Source: an uncultured Bacilli bacterium
GTDB lineage: Bacteria > Bacillota_I > Bacilli_A > RF39 > UBA660
NCBI GenBank assembly: GCA_947625715.1
Contig: CANQPR010000010.1
Coordinates: 1-21,206, forward strand
DNA length: 21,206 bases
Direction of reading: 5' to 3'
Shown here piece by piece: positions 6,814 to 13,776 of the stretch. Below the pieces are notes generated by a model that saw only the letters and a program-made list of their open reading frames with translations, did not search any database and was not told the DNA's origin. The stretch's first letter is position 1. Every line of letters starts with the position of its first letter. Position numbers and translations under genes: made by a program.

Positions 6814-7641
6814 ATGGAAAAACAAGATTACATAGAAGAAACAAAAAAAAGATTAAAAGGGAAATCACAAGAAATATTTTTAAATCAAATAGAAAGATAT
6901 TATAATTTAAAAGAAAACTATAAACCTAAAAAACATAGTTATAAAATAGGTGATGATGTTTATTTAAAAAAAGGAACATTGCTTCATGGTACATATAAAA
7001 ATCTTGATGGATTAAATGAAATAATAAAAAATGGACTTATGTCAAGTTGGTTTATTGATGCTAGAGAAACTAAATATCCAAGTAGTGTTGGTGTATGGAA
7101 TTTACAAAAGGATTATTATTTAAAAGATTATATTAACTTTTATAGTGGTGGAACATTTTGGTATAATAATCCAGATAGTGGTATGAAAGATAGAATTATA
7201 CCTTATAATGAATTAAAAGACTTTAATAAAATAATAGATAATTTATACAACGAAGATTATCATATGTGGGGAATGGAACAAACAAAAGAAGCCAGATTTA
7301 TGCCAAGTTTAGTTCAAAATAGAGTTCAAATAGGTATTATATTTAATGGTGATACTGATATAGTAAAAGGTGATATTTTAGCTTTAAGTATTAGTGATGA
7401 AGAAGTAGAACCATTTATTTTAGATAAATATTATGATAAATTCTTAAAAGATAGACAAAATAAAGATGCTTTCTTTACTGATAGAGAAAGTGCGATCCTA
7501 TTTGGTGTGCCAGCCATTTTAATAGAGGGTATTCTAGTAGGAAGAGATTATGAAAAAGATAAAACTGTCTTAGATAAAATCAAAGAGCTTTTACCAAATG
7601 CTTATATATGCAATTTAGATGGAAAAGTAATAGTAGAATAG
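6814..7641 (+). CDS. unknown protein, possibly ADP-ribosyltransferase-like, copy 2 of a tandem pair
   Basis: 275 residues, starting MEKQDYIEETKKRLKG and collinear with the preceding gene. It keeps the KGTLLHGTYKN segment, YPSSVGVWNLQKDYYLKDYI, EARFMPS, FFTDRESAILFG and the closing CNLDGKVIVE. The middle (about 114-150, FWYNNPDSGMKDRIIP and after) differs most from copy 1, so the two may recognise different targets. The ATG follows TAGGAGTAAGT, in which the upstream stop codon overlaps the ribosome site. The last 60 bases through the ribosome site are identical to those of copy 1, a sign of recent duplication or gene conversion. A longer in-frame extension upstream lies inside copy 1 and is not used as the start. 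Confidence 0.6.
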   Translation: MEKQDYIEETKKRLKGKSQEIFLNQIERYYNLKENYKPKKHSYKIGDDVYLKKGTLLHGTYKNLDGLNEIIKNGLMSSWFIDARETKYPSSVGVWNLQKDYYLKDYINFYSGGTFWYNNPDSGMKDRIIPYNELKDFNKIIDNLYNEDYHMWGMEQTKEARFMPSLVQNRVQIGIIFNGDTDIVKGDILALSISDEEVEPFILDKYYDKFLKDRQNKDAFFTDRESAILFGVPAILIEGILVGRDYEKDKTVLDKIKELLPNAYICNLDGKVIVE

Positions 7642-7647
7642 GAGTAA
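7588..7647 (+). repeat. 60-bp perfect direct repeat, copy 2
   Basis: Identical to 6752-6811. It joins the end of the second paralogue to the ribosome site of the Nudix gene, so the duplicated unit includes the downstream translation signal. Confidence 0.9.
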
Positions 7648-7649
7648 TT

Positions 7650-8129
7650 ATGCCAGATATTAGATTAAAAAATGATAATTATGAATTTTTATATCGTACA
7701 TCAGTAATCTTGTTTAATAAAGATGAAACCAAAGTATTACTATTTAATTCTAGTAGGAGAGATTTTTATATGTTACCGGGAGGTAAAATAGCCCAAAAAG
7801 AAAATAGTTTAGAAGCTATAAAAAGAGAATTAAAAGAAGAAACTGGATATATAGATATTGATTATTCTTTTTTAGGTATTTCTGAAGAATTTGCTAATGT
7901 CGATAATAAATTTTATCAACAGTTATCACTTATTTATAAAGGAATTTTAAATGAAGAAATTGAAAAAGAAGAATTTAAAGGTTTAGAAGGCGATTGGTGT
8001 AATTTTAAATGGGTGGATATAGACAAAATAGATGATTATAAAATTAGTCCAAAAAATATTAAAAATTATATTAAAAATCCAAATAAAATATATCATAATA
8101 TAGAAAATTTAGATAATGAAAAGGCTTGA
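7650..8129 (+). CDS. Nudix hydrolase
   Basis: 159 residues with a near-complete Nudix box at 45-67: GKIAQKE, then REL KEETGY, matching Gx5Ex7REUxEExGU, with Tyr67 in the last hydrophobic position. The Glu residues bind the metal that supports cleavage of a nucleoside diphosphate linked to another moiety (ADP-ribose, NADH, dNTP and others). LFNSSRRDFYMLPGG precedes the box as is usual. The substrate cannot be told from sequence; the neighbouring possible NAD-using pair makes an ADP-ribose compound an attractive guess. The start is 8 bases after the previous stop with TAGGAGTAATT before it. The last codons and TGA stop lie inside the stem of the terminator at 8119-8149. Confidence 0.88.
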   Translation: MPDIRLKNDNYEFLYRTSVILFNKDETKVLLFNSSRRDFYMLPGGKIAQKENSLEAIKRELKEETGYIDIDYSFLGISEEFANVDNKFYQQLSLIYKGILNEEIEKEEFKGLEGDWCNFKWVDIDKIDDYKISPKNIKNYIKNPNKIYHNIENLDNEKA

Positions 8130-8149
8130 GAAAAAAATTCAAGTCTTTT
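8119..8149. terminator. hairpin terminator, diverged copy of the cassette terminator
   Basis: AAAAGGCTTGA (8119-8129) pairs with TCAAGTCTTTT (8139-8149) with one G-U pair, followed by T-rich sequence. The right arm and the next ~40 bases match the repeated terminator and tail module at 14404 and 16388. Confidence 0.8.
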
Positions 8150-8190
8150 ATTATATTAATAAATTAAAATAAGGGTAACCATTTATATTG
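8139..8190 (-). pseudogene. remnant of a tail-anchored-gene 3' end
   Basis: TTATATTAATAAATTAA, ATAA, then TAACCA and TTAT align with the 3' ends of the two minus-strand tail-anchored genes (14404-14465 and 16388-16449), with about five bases missing and scattered changes. No reading frame remains. Best read as a scar left when a third tail-anchored gene was lost. Confidence 0.5.
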
Positions 8191-8246
8191 TTTTACGTTA
8201 TATATGTAAATAAAACATGTATTTGCTATTTTTTAAGCTGATTAGA

Positions 8247-8255
8247 TGATATAAT
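8247..8255 (+). promoter_or_regulatory. extended -10 promoter of the 8348 operon
   Basis: TGATATAAT is a perfect extended -10, the same as at 15662-15670 and 18517-18525. A GT.AATAAAA motif 50 bases upstream (8206) is at the same distance as in those two blocks. No strong -35 is seen. Confidence 0.6.
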
Positions 8256-8347
8256 ATATAATGTAATGAACAATAGTAAAAAGAGTGTGCATAATGAATC
8301 AAAAAATAAGATAAAAAAGCATTATTAAAAAGGAGTGTTATAAAAAT

Positions 8348-8887
8348 ATGAATGAGTATGAAAACTATAATTTAGAAAATCAATCTAGTATGGTAAATAG
8401 TGTTTTTGATTTTTCAAACGCTTTAGTAGATACTAATAATTTATTACCATTAGTTCAATATTACTATGGGATATATATGCAATATATAAAACTAGCTGAA
8501 GAAGATGCACAAAGAAATGAAAAATTAAAATATGACTATCAAAAATTTGAATGTTCTAAAAGATGGTTTCAATTTAAGATAAGGGCTTTAACAAATGATT
8601 ATAATAATGCTGAGTATAATACATTAGCAGATTTTAATTATGCAGTAACAAATGGGAAAATAAGAGATATATCATTATTAGAAATTGAACTAACACTGGA
8701 TTTTTCTACAGGAACTAATAATAATAAAATTGATTATGATAATGAATTTGTAATTACTTTTAAACCTTACGATATAAAATTTAAAAGAAAATCAAATAAA
8801 AACATTCAAACTATGCAAGAAATAGAAGATTATACTATAAGTTTATTGCAATCTTTTAATAAACAAACAACAATTTTTAATAAGTGA
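8348..8887 (+). CDS. unknown protein, 179 aa
   Basis: The family is not recognised. The protein is soluble: an N-terminal helical part (residues 12-60, with LPLVQYYYGIYMQYIKLAEED) is followed by a beta-rich part. Residues around LKYDYQKFECSKRWFQFKI resemble LDYKYQKWSF...MLIFEI of the next gene, so the two share a related domain. AAGGAGTG at 8330-8337 lies 11 bases before the ATG. It is the first gene of an operon running to 11951, about 90 bases after the extended -10. Its stop is 12 bases before the next start. It may be a partner or soluble version of the membrane protein encoded next. Confidence 0.6.
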   Translation: MNEYENYNLENQSSMVNSVFDFSNALVDTNNLLPLVQYYYGIYMQYIKLAEEDAQRNEKLKYDYQKFECSKRWFQFKIRALTNDYNNAEYNTLADFNYAVTNGKIRDISLLEIELTLDFSTGTNNNKIDYDNEFVITFKPYDIKFKRKSNKNIQTMQEIEDYTISLLQSFNKQTTIFNK

Positions 8888-8899
8888 TGGAGGTATAAA

Positions 8900-9823
8900 A
8901 TGCATGAAGAATCTACATTAGAAGTTAATAATAGAATTATTACTGCGGATGACTTAAATCAAATTTTTTCTATGATGAACGATACTTTAAATAAATGGTT
9001 AAAAGTGTATCAAAATGAAAACAGACAAAATGAACCTCTTGATTATAAATATCAAAAATGGAGTTTTAAAGATGAAGGTAGTATGCTAATATTTGAAATT
9101 ACTTTTTATGATAATACAACTATTAAATTTGATAATTATGGTAGTTTTATTGGCGTTTTCAATAATAAAATTTATGATATAAAAGAAGTTTATGCTCGCT
9201 TTATGTTACATTATAATATTCAAGATGAATTTGAAAATAAATATTATCATTCACACATAATTATGAGAATTAGTGAAAATAGAATTTCAACTGATATAAG
9301 TGTTTCAAATGAAGATAATAAGATGAAAGAAATATATCGTTTGATCCAAGAAAAATTTAATAATGCTCAAACAAAATATGATAGTGTTATTAAAAAAAGA
9401 AGAACTATGATGTTAATTTCTTCATTTGCTCTAGGTCTTATTCCAGCACTTGTTATTTGTATTGGTCTTATGTTTGTACCAGCTATTAAAGGGGTAATTT
9501 CCGAAGCGATTGTTGCATTTCCAATAGCAGTATTAATATTTGGATATTTTATTGGTGATTTAATTGCAAACAATGTGTTTGGAAAGTTATATGAAGGCAT
9601 ATTACCAGACAAAAAATATGCTGGATGGAGTAGAGAATCTGGAGCTACTTATGTTGATGATGTTGATTCATATACGTCATCATGTGAGATTTTAATAGGT
9701 AATAATACAGATAATTTAAAAAAGAGAGAAGAAATAAAAAGAAAATATAGCAAATATAAAAAGTTATTACCTTATGAATTAGGAGCATTAATAATTGCAA
9801 CAGTGATAATTATTGTTTTATAG
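8900..9823 (+). CDS. unknown membrane protein with three predicted TM segments, 307 aa
   Basis: Residues 1-160 form a cytoplasmic-looking domain related to the preceding protein (LDYKYQKWSFK, with an acidic helical lead). Then come a basic KKRRT stop-transfer signal, TM1 at 170-193, TM2 at 202-222, a soluble loop of about 65 residues and TM3 at 290-307 ending at the C-terminus. Gly and Pro in TM1/TM2 (LGLIPALV, AFPIAVLIFGYFIGD) suggest a tight hairpin. The ribosome site is GGAGG, 7 bases before the ATG. It shares an operon with a soluble paralogue and two helical proteins and may anchor their complex at the membrane; that role is inference. Confidence 0.65.
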   Translation: MHEESTLEVNNRIITADDLNQIFSMMNDTLNKWLKVYQNENRQNEPLDYKYQKWSFKDEGSMLIFEITFYDNTTIKFDNYGSFIGVFNNKIYDIKEVYARFMLHYNIQDEFENKYYHSHIIMRISENRISTDISVSNEDNKMKEIYRLIQEKFNNAQTKYDSVIKKRRTMMLISSFALGLIPALVICIGLMFVPAIKGVISEAIVAFPIAVLIFGYFIGDLIANNVFGKLYEGILPDKKYAGWSRESGATYVDDVDSYTSSCEILIGNNTDNLKKREEIKRKYSKYKKLLPYELGALIIATVIIIVL

Positions 9824-9835
9824 AGGAGGAATAAA

Positions 9836-10129
9836 ATGGAAAACAAAAAACAAGAAGTATTAGAAGATGAGATAAAATTTAAAAATTATTGTATTCAAAA
9901 AATTGAAGAATTAGGAGAAGAAAAAAGAAAAGAATTAAACGAAGATGAAGAAAAGTTAAATAAATTTTTATGGGAAGTTGTTAATAGTTATGGAAAAGAA
10001 GTTAATAATGAAGAAAATATTTCTTCTAAGATAACTGAAGATGTTGATATTGAAGCATTAGCAAAATCACTTGATGAAAAAATAGCTAAATTAGAAGAAC
10101 AAGAAAGAAAAGCTAATAATGAATTTTAG
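9836..10129 (+). CDS. small acidic helical protein, 97 aa
   Basis: A highly charged protein (Glu/Lys-rich) with long predicted helices, residues 1-45 and 68-97 likely coiled coil (ALAKSLDEKIAKLEEQERKA). No Cys-rich, membrane or enzyme motif. It has a very good ribosome site, AGAGGAGGA, and starts 12 bases after the membrane-protein gene, so it is clearly part of the same operon. The family is not recognised; an adaptor or chaperone for the neighbouring proteins is one possibility. Confidence 0.6.
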   Translation: MENKKQEVLEDEIKFKNYCIQKIEELGEEKRKELNEDEEKLNKFLWEVVNSYGKEVNNEENISSKITEDVDIEALAKSLDEKIAKLEEQERKANNEF

Positions 10130-10208
10130 AAAGAGAAAAGACATATAAAAATATTTAATAATTATTGAAAATTTAGATAGTGAACATTAGTAAGAAGGAG
10201 TGTGTATA

Positions 10209-11951
10209 ATGAGTCAAACTAATTTAACAAGAAATCAGGAAATTGAGAAAGCCTTTAAGGATACCTTTACCAAATATAATATTAGTAGTCCTCGCGAACA
10301 ATATAATATTATAATAAATGTACTTCAAGGTAATTATGATTATATTACTAGAGATAGTGGAGCTAGGGATGTTATTGAAAAATATGGTAAAGAAACTGTA
10401 AGAACAGCAATATTAGAAAATGCTCTTTTAAATAATGTTTTATCACAAAATAAGAACGATATAAAAACAAAAATTACCAATCATATAATTGAACTACAAG
10501 ATCCTAATTATTTACAAGCCAAAGGTTTTTCAAAAGAATATGCAAAAGAAGTAGTTGAAAAAGGTATTCAAACCCAGCTTGATTCAATTACTAATTATTC
10601 ATCTGAAGGATTTATCGATAGCTATTTAGAAAATATGCAAAAGGGTTTATCAGAAGAAGAAATGCAAAAGGTTATAGATAGTAGTCCTTATATAAAAGAA
10701 GCTATTGATAGTATTGAACAAGTCTATTTTAATTCTCTTTCACCTGAAAAAAAGAAAGAACTTCAAACTGAAGAAGGAAAAATGTTAAAAGAAGCTGAAG
10801 ATATTTTAAAAGTAGCTGACTATGATAAAAAACAAGAAGAAATAAGAAACGAACAAAAGGCTAATTTTCAAGCTACTATGGCTAGACCAATAGATGAAAA
10901 AGCAGTTGGAACTGGTAAGTGGTTAATAATAAGTTCTTCGGAAATGGATTTTATAAGTAAGAATAATTGGAAAGTAAATAAAGAAGAATATGATAAATTT
11001 ATGGTAGATTTAAGAAATAAAGTTTCTAAAATGTCTGATGAAGAGGTTTTAAATGCTATTTCTAATTATTCTATTAGTGATGTTGAAAGATTTAGAGATA
11101 TTAGACAAGATGGAGAGTCATACGAAAGCATAATAAACTATTTAAAACAAAATAATTTAGAAAATGCAGAAACAACTTTTAATTCTAATTTTCATAATGT
11201 AGTGGAAAGTTTAGAAAAACACGAAGTGGCTGAACAAGCTGATACTTTCCTTTATGATGAATTTATGAAAAAAAATGAATTGAATAATGGAAATTTAACT
11301 CCAGAACAAAAAGCTATGGAAGAAAAATTTGCTAGTGAGCTTGATAAAATGACTGATGATGAAAAGATTGCTTTGGCAAGTCAATATAATTTGGAAGAAA
11401 TTCAAGAAAAAAGTAAACCACTCGCAAAAGTTGTAGAATTATCTAATGGAAAACATTGGTTTGAAGCTAGTAAAGAAAAATCTTATGATAAGTTGACTAA
11501 AGAGGTAGAAAAAACAGGGCCACAAGACATAACTAATAATGAAGTTACAGAAATGTTAAATGAAAAAGCAAAAGAAGAAAATATTGTAAAAATGGCAGAA
11601 AGTGTTATAGGTTCTAATCCAAACATAGATAATGATAAAGTTGAACTTTTAAGTGAAGCTGAGGATATTTTAAAACAAGCTGATGAGAAAGAATCAAATA
11701 TAAAATTAGATGAAATATCAGCCGATTTAGATGATATACAAAAACAAATAGATAATTATGAACAAAAATTAGAGCAACAGCAAAGTCAAGAAATTGATAA
11801 TAGTCTTGATAATTATACAATGTTAGAACAATCAATAAATCAAAATCCTAATTTAACCGATGAACAAAAACAACAAGCTAGGGATCAATTATGGACTGAT
11901 TTTGATAAATATGCTGAACAAAATCCTGAAACTAAGGGAAGAAGTAAGTAG
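10209..11951 (+). CDS. large unknown helical protein, 580 aa
   Basis: The protein is not recognised. It is almost wholly helical and highly charged, with Gln-rich coiled-coil sequence at about 510-540. Two sites share the motif EAEDILK(V/Q)AD (about 195-204 and 483-492), perhaps an internal duplication. A middle part (about 225-310) begins GTGKWLIISSSEMDFISKN and may be a small folded domain. LDEISADL (500-507) recurs in the transglutaminase-like protein coded at 18561. No signal peptide or membrane segment. The start is the ATG after GAAGGAG (10194-10200); an in-frame GTG overlaps that ribosome site and is rejected. The 79-base gap to the previous gene shows no clear promoter. A terminator follows at 11981. 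Confidence 0.62.
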   Translation: MSQTNLTRNQEIEKAFKDTFTKYNISSPREQYNIIINVLQGNYDYITRDSGARDVIEKYGKETVRTAILENALLNNVLSQNKNDIKTKITNHIIELQDPNYLQAKGFSKEYAKEVVEKGIQTQLDSITNYSSEGFIDSYLENMQKGLSEEEMQKVIDSSPYIKEAIDSIEQVYFNSLSPEKKKELQTEEGKMLKEAEDILKVADYDKKQEEIRNEQKANFQATMARPIDEKAVGTGKWLIISSSEMDFISKNNWKVNKEEYDKFMVDLRNKVSKMSDEEVLNAISNYSISDVERFRDIRQDGESYESIINYLKQNNLENAETTFNSNFHNVVESLEKHEVAEQADTFLYDEFMKKNELNNGNLTPEQKAMEEKFASELDKMTDDEKIALASQYNLEEIQEKSKPLAKVVELSNGKHWFEASKEKSYDKLTKEVEKTGPQDITNNEVTEMLNEKAKEENIVKMAESVIGSNPNIDNDKVELLSEAEDILKQADEKESNIKLDEISADLDDIQKQIDNYEQKLEQQQSQEIDNSLDNYTMLEQSINQNPNLTDEQKQQARDQLWTDFDKYAEQNPETKGRSK

Positions 11952-11980
11952 TAAATCTAAATAATGAAAAATATGATTTT

Positions 11981-12004
11981 AGGCTAGAATTAATCTAGCC
12001 TTTT
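11981..12004 (+). terminator. hairpin terminator after the 580-aa gene
   Basis: AGGCTAGA (11981-11988) and TCTAGCCT (11994-12001) form an 8-bp perfect stem with a 5-base loop and a short T-run. Confidence 0.8.
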
Positions 12005-12023
12005 GCAATTTAAAACTTAAAAT

Positions 12024-12051
12024 TTGACAAAAATGGTTAAAATAGTATAAT
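12024..12051 (+). promoter_or_regulatory. sigma-A-type promoter of the AraC-like gene
   Basis: Perfect TTGACA (12024-12029) and TATAAT (12046-12051) with 16 bases between, about 42 bases before the start codon. The best consensus promoter in the window. Confidence 0.8.
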
Positions 12052-12093
12052 TTTAATAGGAACTATTGTTTTCTAAAAAGGGGGAAGAAAACT

Positions 12094-12567
12094 ATGGATT
12101 CAAATATTATAAGAGATATATGTTATTATTTAACTGCCCATATAAATGAAGAAATTAGTATTGATGATTTGGCTCAAGAATTTAACTATAATAAGTTTTA
12201 TATAATCCGCCAATTTAAAAAATATACGGGTTTTACTATAAACGAATTTATAAATGAATGTCGTGTATATAATAGTACTAACCCATTAATATTTACTGAT
12301 GATACAATTTTAAAAATAGCCTTAACCAATGGCTTTAATTCATTAGAATATTATTCTGAAAAATTTAAGGATATTATAGGTGTTTCACCACTTAAATTTA
12401 GACAAATTTATTCTAAATTAACTTATATTTTAGAAACATCTAATGATGTGACAGAACTTGAAGAAATCAAATCACAATTAGATACTATTCAAGAATATCA
12501 AAATTATCTAGCTAATATTGGTGAAACTACTGTAAAAGAACAAGTAAAAGTTAAAAAAATTGCCTAA
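12094..12567 (+). CDS. AraC-type DNA-binding protein, short form
   Basis: 157 residues beginning directly with the AraC/XylS double-HTH domain (about 5-105): ISIDDLAQEFNYNKFYIIRQF as the first HTH, IALTNGFNSLEYYSEKFKD as the second, and the closing GVSPLKFRQ signature. No N-terminal ligand domain is present. Instead a C-terminal helical tail (106-157) may serve in oligomerisation. The ribosome site is GGGGGAAG, 8 bases before the ATG. It has its own strong promoter and terminator and lies directly upstream of the AAA+/ClpP-like operon, whose control is a reasonable but unproven role. Free-standing HTH-only AraC proteins (SoxS/MarA size) are known. Confidence 0.88.
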   Translation: MDSNIIRDICYYLTAHINEEISIDDLAQEFNYNKFYIIRQFKKYTGFTINEFINECRVYNSTNPLIFTDDTILKIALTNGFNSLEYYSEKFKDIIGVSPLKFRQIYSKLTYILETSNDVTELEEIKSQLDTIQEYQNYLANIGETTVKEQVKVKKIA

Positions 12568-12609
12568 GGAAGATAATCCATTTCTAAGGTATTGATTGGC
12601 ACAATTTTT

Positions 12610-12630
12610 AAGACCATTTGGTCTTTTTTT
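12610..12630 (+). terminator. hairpin terminator after the AraC-like gene
   Basis: AAGACCA and TGGTCTT form a tight 7-bp stem around TT, followed by eight T's in all. Confidence 0.85.
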
Positions 12631-12662
12631 TGTCAATATTGTTTAAAAATAAATAAATAAAA

Positions 12663-12673
12663 TATGATAGAAT
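12663..12673 (+). promoter_or_regulatory. likely -10 region of the AAA+/ClpP-like operon
   Basis: Overlapping TATGAT (12663-12668, 18 bases after TTGTTT at 12639-12644) and TGATAGAAT (extended -10 with TAGAAT at 12668-12673). Either would start transcription just before the leader hairpins at 12684. Confidence 0.5.
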
Positions 12674-12683
12674 GAGTATCAAG

Positions 12684-12716
12684 AAAGGATAAACTATCCT
12701 TTCCGATAGGGGGAAT
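12684..12716 (+). promoter_or_regulatory. two mutually exclusive leader hairpins before the operon's ribosome site
   Basis: AAAGGATA (12684-12691) pairs perfectly with TATCCTTT (12695-12702) across a 3-base loop. The CTATC strand can instead pair with GATAG (12705-12709), which abuts the Shine-Dalgarno AGGGGGAA. The first, stronger hairpin leaves the ribosome site open; the second would touch it. It could equally be a DNA operator. Confidence 0.45.
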
Positions 12717-12722
12717 GAAAAA

Positions 12723-12881
12723 ATGACTAGATTAGAAAAAATTCAAGCAGAAAAAAAGGAAATGCTAGAATATCGCGAATTTATTCGTATGTTACAAGCT
12801 ATGAACAAGAATACCGATAGTAAAAAAGACAAACCTAAAGTTAAAAAACTGGCAATAAAGGATGATAAAAATGGACACTAG
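12723..12881 (+). CDS. small basic protein, 52 aa, overlapping the AAA+ gene
   Basis: The frame starts MTRLEKIQAEKKEMLEYREF and ends KDDKNGH, with ATAGGGGGAATG spacing that gives a strong ribosome site before the ATG. The N-terminal half is a predicted amphipathic helix, the C-terminal half is Lys-rich and likely disordered. The TAG stop (12879-12881) lies 11 bases inside the next gene, so the two are translationally coupled. No family is recognised. As the first gene of the AAA+/ClpP-like operon it may be an adaptor or a substrate tag-binding factor; this is speculation based on position. Confidence 0.65.
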   Translation: MTRLEKIQAEKKEMLEYREFIRMLQAMNKNTDSKKDKPKVKKLAIKDDKNGH

Positions 12882-13776
12882 TATCGAAGAGATGCTTAAG
12901 AAAATAGATAGCCGATTAACTGAACTTGAAAATGAGGAAAGACAAAAAAAGGCTGTAGAAAATTATTCTTATGATGAAGAGTTAGAAAATTTAATTGGCT
13001 TATCTGAAGTAAAGTTAGAAGTCACAAAATTAGTAAATTATCTAACATTTCTACAAAAAATTAAGGGAAAAGCCAATATTGATAAAATCAACTTAAATAT
13101 GGTTTTTAAAGGAAATGCTGGTACTGGTAAAACTACAGTAGCTAGAATTATGGCAAATATATTATATGAATTAGGCTATTTATCAAATAATATGATTATT
13201 GAAACTACACCAAAGGATTTTATTGCCGGGTATGTTGGACAGACTGCTTTAAAAACAAGAAAATTATTAGATAAATATAAAGGTGGATTAATTTTCATCG
13301 ATGAAGCCTATAGCTTTGTTTCAACAGATGATCATTCTTTTACTAATGACGCTATAACCGAAATAATTAAAGAAATGGAAACTAAAGAAACTGTATTTAT
13401 CTTTGCTGGATATGATAAAGAAATGGAAGATTTTATTGATTTAAATCCCGGTATTAAATCAAGAATCGGTTACAATATTGAATTTGCTGATTATTCAGAA
13501 GAAGAATTACTCGAGATTTTTTTGAGCAAATTAAATAAAAGTGGTTTATCCATTGATGATATGGGACTTGAAAAAGTCAAAGAAATAATTCAAAACAAAA
13601 AGAAAGAAAAAAACTTTGGTAATGGTCGTATGGTTGATAATTTGTACAATAAAATTGTTCTTGAACATGCCAATACCAATTATGAAGAAGAAGATATGTC
13701 AAAACTATTAATGATTACTAGTGAAACTATCAATAATATTAATTTTGAAAGTAAAAGGGGTGGTTATTTTGGATAA
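12871..13776 (+). CDS. CbxX/SpoVK-type AAA+ ATPase
   Basis: 301 residues: a coiled-coil-like lead (1-40), then LIGLSEVKLEVTKLV, the typical entry of CbxX/CfqX/SpoVK AAA+ proteins. Walker A is GNAGTGKTT (81-89), followed by ARIMANILYELGYL, GYVGQTALKTRKLLDKYKGG as a pore-loop region, Walker B LIFIDEAY (Asp144-Glu145), and NPGIKSRIGY with the arginine finger. One AAA+ module with a helical lid (FGNGRMVDNLYN). Members of this group remodel protein complexes as hexamers. ATG 12871 with AAGGATGAT before it is preferred over ATG 12862. The 3' end overlaps the ClpP-like gene by 8 bases. The pairing suggests that this ATPase feeds the peptidase. Confidence 0.88.
   Translation: MDTSIEEMLKKIDSRLTELENEERQKKAVENYSYDEELENLIGLSEVKLEVTKLVNYLTFLQKIKGKANIDKINLNMVFKGNAGTGKTTVARIMANILYELGYLSNNMIIETTPKDFIAGYVGQTALKTRKLLDKYKGGLIFIDEAYSFVSTDDHSFTNDAITEIIKEMETKETVFIFAGYDKEMEDFIDLNPGIKSRIGYNIEFADYSEEELLEIFLSKLNKSGLSIDDMGLEKVKEIIQNKKKEKNFGNGRMVDNLYNKIVLEHANTNYEEEDMSKLLMITSETINNINFESKRGGYFG

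Noticed and set aside
9367..9612. Minus-strand frame across the membrane-protein gene
   Set aside because: Shadow of the TM segments of the plus-strand gene; no ribosome site.
10141..10185. Similarity of this gap to the end of the Nudix gene (GAAAATTTAGATA.TGAA)
   Set aside because: Only about 18 AT-rich bases match and nothing around them does; probably chance.
11614..11835. Minus-strand frame inside the 580-aa gene
   Set aside because: Antisense shadow without translation signals.
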